The notes: a model not told the origin generated them from the sequence alone. Numbered from the stretch's first letter, positions 20,985 to 30,168 are shown. The stretch: 64,000 bases of DNA from 'Nostoc azollae' 0708 (GCF_000196515.1 NC_014248.1:1721501-1785500), one strand, 5' to 3'. Numbers and translations: made by a program.

Positions 20985-21431
20985 GTGATTTATCGATCCG
21001 GAATAAGAAGGTATCAGGTGAAATTTCCTTATTCTGGACTTAGATATAATATTTTTGGAGTGGGATTTGCTTGGGATGAGATGAAAGGACATAAAATCAT
21101 GATATTGATAAAAGTTTTTCGGGTATTTTTAAAACTCAAGATACAGATATTGGATGGATGTTTGCAGAGTGCTGATCAGGGAGACGACAAAAACACATTA
21201 AAAGCAATTGCTCTAAATTTTGGGTTGGTAAATCTTAATCCAGCCGGAACGATAACACCAGATCAATTGCCAGATACTATAAAATAGTGGGATTCAGAGC
21301 AAAGAAAATTTCGTGATAAATCTTATCATGAAGCTTATTTCGGAAATCCGACTTGGACAGCAGAAGCAGCGGCTAAAAACATCAATACTCATTTTAAATA
21401 TTTGGATGGAGATGGAAAAATTAACTTTTGA
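20985..21431 (+). pseudogene. Unrecognised gene with in-frame stop
   Basis: The frame runs to TAG 21285-21287, then on in the same frame to TGA 21429-21431. The part around the stop is coherent: DDKNTLKAIALNFGLVNLNP, TITPDQLPDTIK, then SYHEAYFGNPTWTAEAAAKN and YLDGDGKINF. The last stretch resembles a single EF-hand-like loop (DGDGKI). Probably the same remnant module as the preceding fragment. Function unknown. Confidence 0.38.
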
Positions 21432-21601
21432 ATCCCTTATTCATTCATAACAACTAGAACTTACACCTATATTTATATTTATTTAAGTGCAACGTACCAA
21501 AACCACCCGCACCACTACTACCAATGCGAGATAATTGTTGCGGCAAACTGAGAGAATATTTGGCTTTACTATTAAAATGAGTCGGACTATCCCCTACTCA
21601 A

Positions 21602-22111
21602 TTACCAAATACTTGATTCACAGAGAATGCACTCCAGCCAGAAGAGTTTGGCAGAAAAATAGACTCTCTCAGCGAGTTTATGAAATGGCATTATGAACAG
21701 CTTGATGAATTAATGGGAGAGTGGGAGTCTACCGCAAAAATTAAGGATGGGGAATCGGAATAAATTGTTCGACTTCCGAATTTGGCTGAAGCAATTAGAG
21801 AAATTTTCACATTTATTCTCCACAATCATACTAGAGTCGATACCACTTTAAATATAGTTACGCACATCATGATAGAGAATGCGGCTATTAACCAACAGGG
21901 GTTTAAATGCTTTAAGGCAGTTATGGCTATCATCGACTGGATGAGTCTCCAGCACAAAGAAGAGATAGAGGAAATACCGCTTACTTTTGATCCATCAAAG
22001 TCAGGGAAATTTAAAGTCAGCCAAAAAGCGATATGCAACCGAAAGGGATTTTGCACATTTACGCACCAATCAGACACCAGCAATTTTCCTTGGGATATTG
22101 CTGGTGTCTGA
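21602..22111 (+). pseudogene. Phage/plasmid-type protein of unknown function, two in-frame stops
   Basis: One frame, interrupted by TGA 21614 and TAA 21761, reads LQPEEFGRKIDSLSEFMKWH, YEQLDELMGEWESTAKIKDG, RLPNLAEAIREIFTFIL and IENAAINQQGFKCFKAV. A conserved-looking soluble protein; I recall similar sequences only from mobile regions of Nostoc genomes and cannot assign a role. The end coincides with a 16-bp perfect inverted repeat. Confidence 0.4.
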
Positions 22112-22112
22112 T
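22069..22112. other. Perfect 16-bp hairpin
   Basis: ATCAGACACCAGCAAT (22069-22084), a 12-base loop, then its exact complement to 22112. There is no T tract after it, so it is not a standard terminator. It may be a recombination or replication structure of the decayed element. Confidence 0.7.
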
Positions 22113-22188
22113 AAGTTGAAAGAGCATTTCCAGACTTTAGGTAGAGATATTTTAGAAATCAAGCTTTATATAGGGAAGGGAGCTAATA

Positions 22189-22395
22189 ATGGGTAAGGTC
22201 CTGAATATTGGTAATTTTGATTTTCATCGCCGTATGTTACTGGCCGATTTCATTACCGGGCTTGAAGGCCACAGGAGACTTGAGCCAGATCCTTAAACTG
22301 CGTGTGCTTTGGGTGCGGAGTTCATAACTGCGGTGATACTCATGAAGCAAGGTGATAGAGTCGCCCTTTTGAAGCAGGTAGTATTGGGACTTTAG
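22189..22395 (+). pseudogene. Small hypothetical gene with one nonsense codon
   Basis: A good ribosome site (AAGGGAG) precedes ATG 22189. The frame reads NIGNFDFHRRMLLADFITGL to TAA 22294, then in the same frame TACALGAEFITAVILMKQGD to TAG 22393-22395, 68 codons in all. Unknown small protein of the mobile region. Confidence 0.4.
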
Positions 22396-22483
22396 AAAAC
22401 TGAACTTAAGTGTTAAGTGAAATACGATTACTTTTAGTAGATATACTGGTTTCGTTGTAAATTCTCTGGTAAAGAATAGGTTT

Positions 22484-22572
22484 ATCCGTCACACTTGTCA
22501 CTTTCCTTATACAGTAGGAATTTTGACCCGTCACCTTACCTGTCACTCGACCCGTCACCTGTCACCTGTCAC
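22484..22572. repeat. GTCAC iterated motif cluster
   Basis: Seven GTCAC (GTGAC on the other strand) in about 85 bases, several as CCGTCACC or CTGTCACC, spaced irregularly at 8-22 bases. A second group of four occurs at 23812-23893, and both share GTCACTTTCCTTAT. The two clusters flank the minus-strand gene pair at 22609-23640. Could be iterons or coding repeats. Confidence 0.5.
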
Positions 22573-22608
22573 CCCCGAAACGCGCTCGCTTTTTGATTGT
22601 CATTACTA

Positions 22609-22851
22609 TTATCTTTGCAGTGTGACTTCAACATCCCCGACTATTCCATCATCATCTACATCCACCCAGTGATTAACTCGAACAACTTTAAATATAGTTC
22701 CCTTGATTCCAATTCCTTCAGGGAAGGAATTGGAATCAAACATAATCGTTTCTCCAATACAGGGGACTCTGGTTAATTTGACAGTCATACATTTATTTGT
22801 TACGGTCTGCATAAAAAAAATACGAATTTGGATTTTACGTTTTGCCTTCAT
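22609..22851 (-). CDS. Small hypothetical protein of a mobile region
   Basis: 80 residues, intact. Basic start (KAKRKIQIRIF) then MTVKLTRVPCIGETIMFDSN and VVRVNHWVDVDDDGIVGDVE, predicted as a short beta-rich domain. Its ATG overlaps the stop of the upstream reading frame by four bases (ATGA), typical of translational coupling on mobile elements. MTVKL at residue 22 is an alternative start. No function recognised. Confidence 0.45.
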   Translation of the reverse strand: MKAKRKIQIRIFFMQTVTNKCMTVKLTRVPCIGETIMFDSNSFPEGIGIKGTIFKVVRVNHWVDVDDDGIVGDVEVTLQR

Positions 22852-23640
22852 TTTTTTATTTTGCCAAACTGGTGTTCCAAAAACTCATAATACTGTTTCA
22901 GCTTGTGAAAAGTTTTACCACCATTACCACATCTAAAAATATCTCTACTAGCAGCAGTAAGACCCATCATTAGAACACCTAACCCTCTCCAAATTGCATA
23001 ATCTGCATTTGTGGGGATGAGCGATATTACTTCACTTACTTCACCTGGTGCTTCATTCACTTCACCAGTTTCCTTACATAAAGGTGGGTTTTTGAGAGGT
23101 GGTGAAGTGTCATCCGGGCTAAAAAGTGAAGTAAATGAGGAAGGAGTCAGGTGAAGCAGAAAATTTGGTAAATTTAGCTGTCAGTTTTGGTAACTTAACA
23201 TCCAACCATTTCTTAGAGCTATCAAGCTTCACCGGTGCCTGACCTATTGTCATTGGCTCTAAAGTTACCTTTAGTTGAATTTAGGTGTCGAGTTGAGCGA
23301 TTGCCTCATCTCTCTGATCAATAAGACGATCCCATTTAGCTTTTTGATTTTCAGCAAACTGCAACTGCCTAAGCATCTAGCCGGCCATAGTAAAACTGAC
23401 AAAACCCCATCCTGCCTGAATGAATGGGTTTACCTCGGTTGCTAGGGAGTTCCAATCTTTTGAAAAGCACGTGCTTAGAGCGTCCAGCCAGTTCCCACTG
23501 CTCCCAATCGTGACGAGTCATTCTAAACGGCCTGTTTTTTTCATCAGCGCAAATTTCCCCCGGTGGGGATTTGATACAGAAGTAAATTCTGGCTGATCAT
23601 GTCCCGTTCGATGCCATTGAGCTGGCGGTTATTCGAGAAA
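22848..23640 (-). pseudogene. Unrecognised mobile-element protein, several stops and shifts
   Basis: Reading the minus strand from about 23640 in pieces gives NNRQLNGIERDM, RMTRHDWEQWELAGRSKHVL, WNSLATEVNPFIQAGWGFVS, LQFAENQKAKWDRLIDQRDE, KKWLDVKLPKLTAKFTKFSA and finally NADYAIWRGLGVLMMGLTAA with a C-terminal DIFRCGNGGKTFHKLK. At least three stops and two frame changes separate them. Pieces recur in mobile regions of Nostoc-type genomes as I remember them, but the role is unknown. The 22848-23060 open frame is its intact C-terminus. Confidence 0.45.
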
Positions 23641-23811
23641 ATAGAGCAGTGGCGATAATTCCTACCCCTACCCGTGTGTCAAATCTCAGTATTGAAATTC
23701 TGGCTCCAAAATTGGACTCTTGGAATTTGCTTAGATATTTGTGTTGTTCATTTATATATTTCATCTGCAAAATAAATAATGATTTTCGTTTTGAACGTAA
23801 CGAACATAACA

Positions 23812-23893
23812 AACGTCACTTTCCTTATCTGGCAAGGGTTTGACAACATCAATTTGACAGTCACTGCGAACGTCACTAACCGTCACTTTTTCA
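23812..23893. repeat. GTCAC iterated motif, second cluster
   Basis: Four GTCAC in 80 bases, including ACGTCACTTTCCTTAT which nearly repeats the first cluster. On the minus strand it reads as a valine/serine/threonine-rich peptide, so it could equally be coding residue. Confidence 0.35.
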
Positions 23894-24190
23894 AAAGTAT
23901 CTTGGAAAGTGCAACTCTCCCCCCAAAAATGATGAGAGCGATGGCAACTCCACCTGATTGGTTAGGTGGATCATTTATTTTTAGGGTTGTAAATGCGGTC
24001 AATTTCCACAACGGCAAGATGTACAGAGGTTCGAGCCTCAAACTATTCCCCCGTCGGTTCAGAAAGAGGGCACAAAACTGATAACGAACCGGTACCACCA
24101 ACCATTGCAGTTGGGAATAACTTTTCACCAATAGGAGTGGCGGTAAAGTAAAAATGACAAGTACCAATCGCCAGCAGTAACCCGGCTGAG

Positions 24191-24257
24191 TCAATTTGCA
24201 ATAGATGGAAGGTAAATTATTGTGTCAATTTGCAATAGATGGAAGGTAAATTATTGT
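24191..24257. repeat. 34-bp tandem duplication
   Basis: The unit TCAATTTGCAATAGATGGAA...ATTATTGTG occurs twice head to tail with a 34-base period. Looks like recent slippage; no gene is involved. Confidence 0.75.
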
Positions 24258-24457
24258 TGAGTTTAGGCAAGTTCCGGCTGCAATTTCACAAGCATTAGCC
24301 GCACGTCTCAAAGTTCGCTCACGGTTGTTTTCAGATTTTATCCCTGTTCACCGTTCCTGTTGTCTGTTTTTCACTCAGCCCTTTAAAATGAAAGGAGCTG
24401 GTGTTAGCGGTTCTAGAGTCCCTTACTAACATCAGCCTTGCTCCTTTTTAGTGAAAA

Positions 24458-24993
24458 TTAACCAACGTTGATTTTCTCTTCTGGGGGATTGCGCCCACGA
24501 CTGCCAAGTTTTACTCTTTGCATTAGTGATTGGTGTTTCTCCCTAACAGATTGCTGAATTGCTTGTCGCTCGGATTGGACCTTCTCACGACTAGTGATGT
24601 TAGCAATTTTGTTTTGGTGGCGAAATAATTCAGCGTGTAAACTATGCTCCAAGCTGGTAGCAATTTCAGTTAAAGCATTTTTACGTTTGGCTTGTGATTT
24701 TCTTCGGTCGCTTCTATCCTGAGCATCAATTCGCTCGATATCAAAGCCAAATTCGGAATCAAATGTTATGATTTTAGCTAGTGAATCAGCCACTTTAGAA
24801 GTGAACTTTCTGCGTAACTCTGTCTACTTAACTTGACCATCTGACATATTTTCCATTGCATCAAAGTATTTTTTAGCGAGCAATAATGGGTCTAGATAAG
24901 ATGCTAATTGGTCAGAATCTGCTGCCATGTCAGCAAATTTTTCAAGGTTGTTAAGATCGTTATTTGGCGAGTTTCGCAGTGATTGAGAAGCTG
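24458..24993 (-). pseudogene. Coiled hypothetical protein with one nonsense codon
   Basis: The C-terminal 111 codons are open (24458-24793). Upstream in the same frame, after a TAG near 24828, the sequence continues LNNLEKFADMAADSDQLAS, YLDPLLLAKKYFDAMENMSD and TELRRKFTSKVADSLAKI. Highly charged, helical: RSDRRKSQAKRKNALTEIAT. A small accessory protein of unknown role, directly after the DUF5131 relic on the same strand and probably in the same former operon. Confidence 0.5.
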
Positions 24994-24997
24994 ATAA

Positions 24998-25420
24998 TCA
25001 TGGGGGGAATTCCCTCACCTGTAGGTCAAGAGGGAAGTATTTACTATCCCCAAATTTTATATCTTTCCCCTTCTTCCATCCAGGTGGGCTGTATGAATAT
25101 GCCAAGCTACCTTTACCATACTCACAGACATTACCTCCCATCTGTTTTACAAAAACAGGGATTTTGTTGATTTGGCACTTTTGAACAACTGACCGAATCC
25201 ACTCAACATTGCACCCTCTAGCATCGCTACCTGATTCACCACCTACGATTACCCATTTAAATGGGTAATCGTAGGTGGTGAATCTACTTCTTCTAGAAGT
25301 GGTTCAACTGAGTCAAAAGTCTGCCAGCCCTCATCATCAAGTTCATGTAAAAAATCAAGTCGTTCTTCATCATCTATTACTGACTGAGACTCAATGCTAT
25401 TACCTAGCATGACATTGGGG
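24998..25420 (-). pseudogene. DUF5131 (phage Gp37/Gp68-like) protein relic
   Basis: Two minus-strand pieces in different frames flank a perfect palindrome. The upstream piece reads LPNVMLGNSIESQSVIDDEE and SVEPLLEEVD. The downstream one reads WVIVGGESGSDARGCNVEWI, QINKIPVFVKQMGG, then LDLQVREFPP and a TGA at 24998-25000. GGESG-x-x-AR-x-C-N and VFVKQ(L/M)G are characteristic of DUF5131. The family's usual start (a TKIEWTD-type motif) is missing, the 5' end being cut near 25430 where an ISKra4 relic begins. Confidence 0.75.
25232..25283. repeat. 52-bp perfect palindrome
   Basis: Bases 25232-25257 (GATTCACCACCTACGATTAC...) and 25258-25283 are exact reverse complements with no loop. It lies within the DUF5131 relic; the right half repeats the IVGGES codons in inverted order. 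Confidence 0.92.
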
Positions 25421-25439
25421 AGTGGGAGAGTAACTAATT

Positions 25440-25985
25440 AATGGAAGAAATTACTAAGGTTGATTAATCCCCCGAATGCTTTCTCCCCAAAATTTTTTGG
25501 GAGGATCGAGTTTTGGCAGAAAGACTCAAATAGGAAGCAAACCATTGAGACAAGCACAAGGAAGGGAAAGGATTTAGTAGACAGTTTCAACATTCCACTG
25601 TGGGCCAGAAATTTTAATCCTTGCTCCAATCTGTTTAATTAATAGCAGATTCGACAGATCCAGAACCAATAGAACACAGTTATTTAGCTTGGTAGGAGGT
25701 GTAGTTAATAATGGCAGTGGGATGTTTTTCGCCTATGTCGAAAAACTTCTTAACTTGTTTGCCTCGACAATTATTAAATAAAGCTTGAATTGGCTCTATC
25801 TGACCTTACCACAATCAACTCTCAACAGCTTGGAGACGCTTTAAATAACCACCAATTTGATAGAGATTCTCTTTGAGGTGATACCAATCCAAAATTTCCA
25901 AAGGTTTGAATTTTTCAGTTCCAAACTCTTTAACTAAATTCCAAACTCCATCATGACCATCCCCCAAACAGGCAAGGGGGTTAAC
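25440..25985 (-). pseudogene. ISKra4-family transposase, C-terminal half
   Basis: Minus-strand pieces: LACLGDGHDGVWNLVKEFGT, LEILDWYHLKENLYQIGGYL, then CSIGSGSVESAIKQIGARIK and ISGPQWNVETVY near the end. The GDGHDGVWN and GSVESA-KQI motifs are typical of the ISKra4 C-terminal catalytic region. Interrupted by stops (for example in ES*LW*GQ) and lacking the N-terminal half. Abuts an IS66 relic upstream on the same strand. Confidence 0.72.
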
Positions 25986-26029
25986 CAAAGACTGGCTATT
26001 AACATAATCAACTCATGATTGATTAGTTG

Positions 26030-26774
26030 TTATCAACAAATACACAATAATAAATTCCTTTATTCCTTTATTAGTAGCTACGAATGTTCCCACTTCAATT
26101 TCTATTTGACCCAGTTCCCACAGTTTCCAGAACAAGAAGTGTTGTTTTTCATAGGGTCAATGGACCTAGTTATTGATCCATCCCAAAAAAGCTTGTCCTG
26201 TGATTCCTATATCTTGTCCCGGTACTATCTCTGGTGACCACAGTAGCGCTTGTGTTTCCCCACACACACTCCAAATCCACGTATATCTTTACAGATTCTA
26301 CTATTTGGATTGGCCTGTCCACCAAGTCCTCTACTTGTTGTGTTTGGATTTTTATTGGTTCGCCAAACAATTCCCCCTAACCTCACCATCCACACACTTG
26401 CCATCCCACTATCTCAAATGTATTCTATCTACTCCACCAAACACCTTTCTCCTTTTTCCCCTATGCCCTGGTTCTCCTCCTGGTTTCCGTTTTCGTGTCT
26501 GGTTTCCTTCTGGTTTGTCTTATTGTTTGTTCTCGCTTTTTTTGAGGATGTCTCCCGACGGTGGTTTGGATCATGTTATGGTCTCTAAATCTCTACTGAC
26601 TTTGAGTTTCTCTATTTCTTTTTCCAATTCTACTACTCTATTTGTTAGCTTCTCTATACTTTTCCCCTGGTCAATAATGATTTCTACCAGTTGCTCTGTT
26701 GCCAACTGCTTCAATATCTCTCTGTCTAGTTTTGGTCCCAGCTTCTTTTCCATAACTGCTATATTCTGCCTCAC
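26030..26774 (-). pseudogene. IS66-family transposase, N-terminal half
   Basis: ATG at 26774. The first 67 codons form a leucine/glutamate coiled coil (LVEIIIDQGKSIEKLTNRVV, then ELEKEIEKLKV). Later frames give SKPPSGDILKKSENK and RKRKPGGEPGHRGKRRKVFG, the basic PGG-PGH linker of IS66 TnpC. A zinc-type region includes IKIQTQQVEDLVDRPIQIVE, then WINN and PYEKQ. Many frame changes. The catalytic core is absent, being replaced by the ISKra4 relic. Confidence 0.65.
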
Positions 26775-27139
26775 CTATCACACTTGTCAATACCCCACCA
26801 CCTGAGTCCTTACCAAGACCTTAAATTGGTGGCAGGATAAATGTTCAGAAAATTTTGTAGGAGAGTACATTATTACAAAACTGAACAGAGAAGTTTCAAC
26901 AAATTCGGAGATTAATTTAGATCCACCCTAGGCTGAAAATGAGAAAATAAAATTTTGAGGGAAAAGGGTAAGCTTTAAAGGGTGAACCTTCCCCCTTTCC
27001 TCTTAATAGTTTAATTAATCAAATAAAAAATCAATCAAATAAAAATCTATGGTTTAGCTGTTTTTTCGTACACTTATTCATCTGTTGTTACTACTGAAGG
27101 TATTAATTCCCCATTGTCAATACTTAAGAACTTAATTTT
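26775..27139. other. Intergenic, no gene seen
   Basis: Between the dead IS66 transposase and the ABC ATPase gene. Only short, AT-rich open frames; no element end or terminator could be placed. Confidence 0.4.
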
Positions 27140-27811
27140 TTACTTTACAACTGCTTCTTTTACTTGATTTTCCAATTTTGCAGGGTCAACTGTTTCTAAT
27201 ACACCATGATTGAGTGTCCAAAAACGGTCTGCTATTGGCAACATATCTCCAGCGTCGTGTGTTACAATTAATAATGTCCAATCTTTTTTTAGTTTCGCTA
27301 ATAAATTTACTAGTTGATGACGCATTGACCAATCTAAACCAGCTGTGGGTTCATCTAATAGTAAGAGATTTGGTTGACGAATTAATTGTACCGCTAAAGC
27401 TAAACGCCTTTGCTGTCCACCGCTTAAAGCATGGGGTGGTCTAGATAGGGATAAATGATCTAATCCTACTTCTGTTAATGCCTGGTGAACTCGTTCTGAT
27501 CCTAATTCGGGATGCCCTAAACGCAGTTCTTCTAAAATTGTAGCGCCACAAAAGTGCCTTTCTGGAAACTGAAACACTATGCCAGCTAATTGTTGTAGTT
27601 GTTCAGCTATTAGTTGTCTTTCTCGCCAAAAAGCTGCACCAGAGCTGGGTTCAGCAAGTCCAGATAAAATTTCTAGTAATGTACTTTTACCAGAACCACT
27701 AGGTCCAATAATTAGACCTAGTTGCTGGGGTGGTAATTCTAGGTTAATGGATTTGAGAATTGCTGTGGGACAGGCTGTGGGGTGATAAGTTAGATTTCTG
27801 AGATAGAGCAT
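27140..27811 (-). CDS. ABC transporter ATP-binding protein (CbiO/ECF-like)
   Basis: 223 residues, complete. Walker A GPSGSGKST at 36-44, Q-loop FQFPERHF about 80-87, signature LSGGQQRR at 129-136, Walker B LLLLDEPTAGLD at 149-160, switch His in VTHD at 185. The FPERHFCG Q-loop region resembles ATPases of energy-coupling-factor and related importers. No membrane partner is adjacent, so substrate unknown. In cyanobacteria such orphan ATPases occur and some chloroplast homologues act in non-transport roles. Intact in the middle of a decayed region, which argues for a needed function. Confidence 0.9.
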   Translation of the reverse strand: MLYLRNLTYHPTACPTAILKSINLELPPQQLGLIIGPSGSGKSTLLEILSGLAEPSSGAAFWRERQLIAEQLQQLAGIVFQFPERHFCGATILEELRLGHPELGSERVHQALTEVGLDHLSLSRPPHALSGGQQRRLALAVQLIRQPNLLLLDEPTAGLDWSMRHQLVNLLAKLKKDWTLLIVTHDAGDMLPIADRFWTLNHGVLETVDPAKLENQVKEAVVK

Positions 27812-28062
27812 TTGTTAAAATTACCAAAAAGTCAGAGAATAACTAATAAACTAGACCGAAAGGAACTGGCAAATTCTGCAAAGTTCCATAATGAAAAACC
27901 TAATCTAGCAGAAAGAGTCATTCACTTCTTTTATTGTGGCAGACTTATAGTGGAAAATGGCTACCAGCATTGAGCAAACTTGAATTGTTCACTACGGTCT
28001 AGATGATGTAGAAATTTTGGCAGTAGTAGAGGCATTTTTCAGTTAACTACTTTCTTGTATTT

Positions 28063-28169
28063 TACTCCCTTCCCACTAAAAGAATAAGGTCATAGTAATA
28101 GGGTAGAGGGATAATGCTTCTGCGTAAGGTGGAATCCCACACCCCTAATTTCATACTGCAAAGGGAGTA
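28063..28169 (+). repeat. 107-bp miniature inverted-repeat element, copy C
   Basis: Starts TACTCCCTTCCCACTAAAAG, ends CATACTGCAAAGGGAGTA. Same orientation as copy A. It ends 46 bases before the TPR gene start and so lies in that gene's promoter or leader. Confidence 0.88.
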
Positions 28170-28215
28170 AGTAAAACATAATACGACTTCAACCAGAATT
28201 ATTCTGTGAATTCCC

Positions 28216-29148
28216 ATGTCCACAAGATTTTTGATTCCTAAATTAATGATGTTTTCTCGATTTCCTACTTTTACAGAAGTTACTTTTACTACTTTAATCA
28301 CTATACTTTTCTCAGTAAGTCCTGCTTTTGCTGGTGATCCATTTCGGAGTAGTGAACCCCATAGAATAGGTAATCGGACCGAAACCGCTTTTAAAGCAAT
28401 TTTTCAAGAGGGAAATTATCCAGCAGCTGAGGATTATCTCAAAAAAGCCATCTCAGATGAACCAAATGAACCTCTGGCTTATGCAATAAAGGCTGCTTTA
28501 GCTTATGTAAATCAGGATTTAGTCGGCTTAGATAGGTACAGCAAAAAAACTTTGGACGCTGGAGAAAAGCTAATGACCAGTGATCCATTACGTGGGAATT
28601 TATACATGGGTGTGGGCAATTTTTTAGAAGGTGCAGTCATTCTCCTCCGCGATTTCAGTATCAATGCTGTGTCAAAAGCTCTAAGGCGATTAACAAAGGT
28701 CTATCAATATTTAGACAAAGCAGAAGAAATTGCAGCCAATGATCCAGAGTTAAATTTAATCTGGGGCTATATGAATTTAATGTTAGCCCTTAATTTACCT
28801 TTTACTAGCCCAGATCAAGCCATTGAAAGGTTAGAGAAAAATGCTGCTCCGGGATATTTGGTCAACCGGGGTATTGCTTTGGCGTATAGGGATTTGAGAA
28901 AATCCTCTCAGGCCTTAGATTATGTCAATCATGCTTTAAAAACAACAGCAGATAACCCAGAAATTTATTATCTTAAAGCCCAAATCCTCCACGAAAAGGG
29001 GAAAAAGGAAAGAAGCCAGGATTTGATTAAGGATGCGATCGCTCATTTTGACAAAGCTTTAACTAAAAAATCCCAACTTTCAGTCAGTCTAGTCAAACAA
29101 ATTGAATATGAACGCAATCAGGCTGTGAATGGACTCAATAATCTATGA
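28216..29148 (+). CDS. Secreted TPR-repeat protein
   Basis: 310 residues. N-terminal signal peptide with hydrophobic stretch and a cleavage-like SPAFA|GD near residue 40. The mature part is helical and reads as tetratricopeptide-type pairs: FQEGNYPAAEDYLKKAIS, AYAIKAALAYVNQDLVGLDR, NPEIYYLKAQILHEKGKKE. Such repeats bind partner proteins; this one would act in the periplasm. A conserved cyanobacterial hypothetical as I recall it, without a known function. MMFSRF ten residues in is an alternative start. A 107-bp element lies just upstream and may influence its expression. Confidence 0.75.
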   Translation: MSTRFLIPKLMMFSRFPTFTEVTFTTLITILFSVSPAFAGDPFRSSEPHRIGNRTETAFKAIFQEGNYPAAEDYLKKAISDEPNEPLAYAIKAALAYVNQDLVGLDRYSKKTLDAGEKLMTSDPLRGNLYMGVGNFLEGAVILLRDFSINAVSKALRRLTKVYQYLDKAEEIAANDPELNLIWGYMNLMLALNLPFTSPDQAIERLEKNAAPGYLVNRGIALAYRDLRKSSQALDYVNHALKTTADNPEIYYLKAQILHEKGKKERSQDLIKDAIAHFDKALTKKSQLSVSLVKQIEYERNQAVNGLNNL

Positions 29149-29209
29149 TAATTAGTCATTGGTCATTAGTCATTAGGAAAGAAGGGAACGGGGAAGATGA
29201 ATAACTCAA

Positions 29210-29254
29210 TTACCAATCACCAATCACCAATCACCAATCACCAATCACCAATTA
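29210..29254. repeat. Heptanucleotide tandem repeat (STRR-like)
   Basis: Six to seven copies of CAATCAC/CAATTAC in tandem. It ends 6 bases before the ATG of the DUF3531 gene, where a ribosome binding site would normally be. Confidence 0.9.
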
Positions 29255-29260
29255 CAGAAA

Positions 29261-29719
29261 ATGCACATTGAATTCCGGGAATTTAATCCCTTTGATGTTT
29301 GGATTTGGTTAAAATTCAGTAACGTTCCCTCTGAACGTGAAAAACAATATGTGGAAGAAGTGTTCAATTCCTGGTTTTATCTAGGTAAATTAGGAGCTTT
29401 TAACGCTGAAAATCTGCAAGTGCAAGACACTGGTTTAGATATAAGCTACATGGATTATGATCCTAGTGCCTATAACAAAAGCTTTCTCGCTTTGATGCAC
29501 AACATGAGCGAGTTTGAGTATGAGGGAGAATGGGGAAGATGTTGGTTTGATTTAGGAACAAGTGATGCGATTGCACTAGATCTTTTACTCAATTCTCTCA
29601 CCCAATTAAGCGAAGAATACGTCACCATAGAAATTTTATATATCGGTGGTGAAAATTCAGATTGGCCAGTCGAAGATAGTGAAACTCACGCCAACGCCGA
29701 CTCCATTTACGATTATTAA
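29261..29719 (+). CDS. DUF3531-family protein
   Basis: 152 residues, intact. MHIEFREFNPFDVWIWLKF at the start and EEVFNSWFYLGKLGAFNAEN, then YEGEWGRCWFDLGTSDAIAL, fit DUF3531, a family shared by cyanobacteria and plant plastids, of unknown function. No signal or membrane segment; soluble, acidic. No Shine-Dalgarno sequence; a heptamer repeat runs right up to the start. Confidence 0.75.
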   Translation: MHIEFREFNPFDVWIWLKFSNVPSEREKQYVEEVFNSWFYLGKLGAFNAENLQVQDTGLDISYMDYDPSAYNKSFLALMHNMSEFEYEGEWGRCWFDLGTSDAIALDLLLNSLTQLSEEYVTIEILYIGGENSDWPVEDSETHANADSIYDY

Positions 29720-29737
29720 TCATCACGAATAACCACA

Positions 29738-30168
29738 ATGCATAAACCAGGTGAAAGTCGAGTAATAGTTTTAGTACTAATTCGAGATGGTAAACAAGTT
29801 TTACCTTCTGAAGGATATGATACCATCAAAAAATCAAACTTTTACCGTATATTAGATTGTGGTGTACAATTCGGCGAACCTAGTCACCTAGCTTTAGAAG
29901 GAGAATTTGAAGAAGAAATTCAAGCCGATTTAAGCAATATTCGCTATTGAAGCTGTATAGAGAATCTATTTATCTTCAATGGTGGTAAATAGGGACACAA
30001 AATAATACAACTGTATCAATACGATTTTGCGGATCTTACCAAATCGAAAATTTAACCTTTTCCGAAACCCTAGAATGTAAGTAAACATCGCGATTTATGG
30101 ATAGATATTACCAAATTAAATCAGGAGAATTAAGATTAGTCCCAGAAGTATTTTTCGATTATTTGTAA
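29738..30168 (+). pseudogene. NUDIX hydrolase, broken
   Basis: The first 70 codons read KPGESRVIVLVLIRDGKQV and the Nudix box region GVQFGEPSHLALEGEFEEEI, where the usual REFEEE Arg is Gly. A TGA at 29948 and shifts follow. Continuations IENLFIFNGG, IIQLYQYDFADL and RLVPEVFFDYL reach TAA 30166-30168. Live relatives hydrolyse nucleoside diphosphate derivatives. Lies 18 bases after the DUF3531 gene. Confidence 0.75.

Noticed and set aside
24020-24075. tRNA-like GGTTCGAGCC segment
   Set aside because: Resembles a T arm, but no acceptor, D or anticodon stem can be built around it.
26173-26805. Long plus-strand open frame of 210 codons
   Set aside because: It is antisense to the IS66 transposase relic and has a biased Pro/Ser/Phe/Leu composition typical of the reverse strand of a charged coiled coil.
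29210-29254. CRISPR-like array
   Set aside because: The units are 7-bp head-to-tail repeats without spacers, typical of cyanobacterial STRR sequences.
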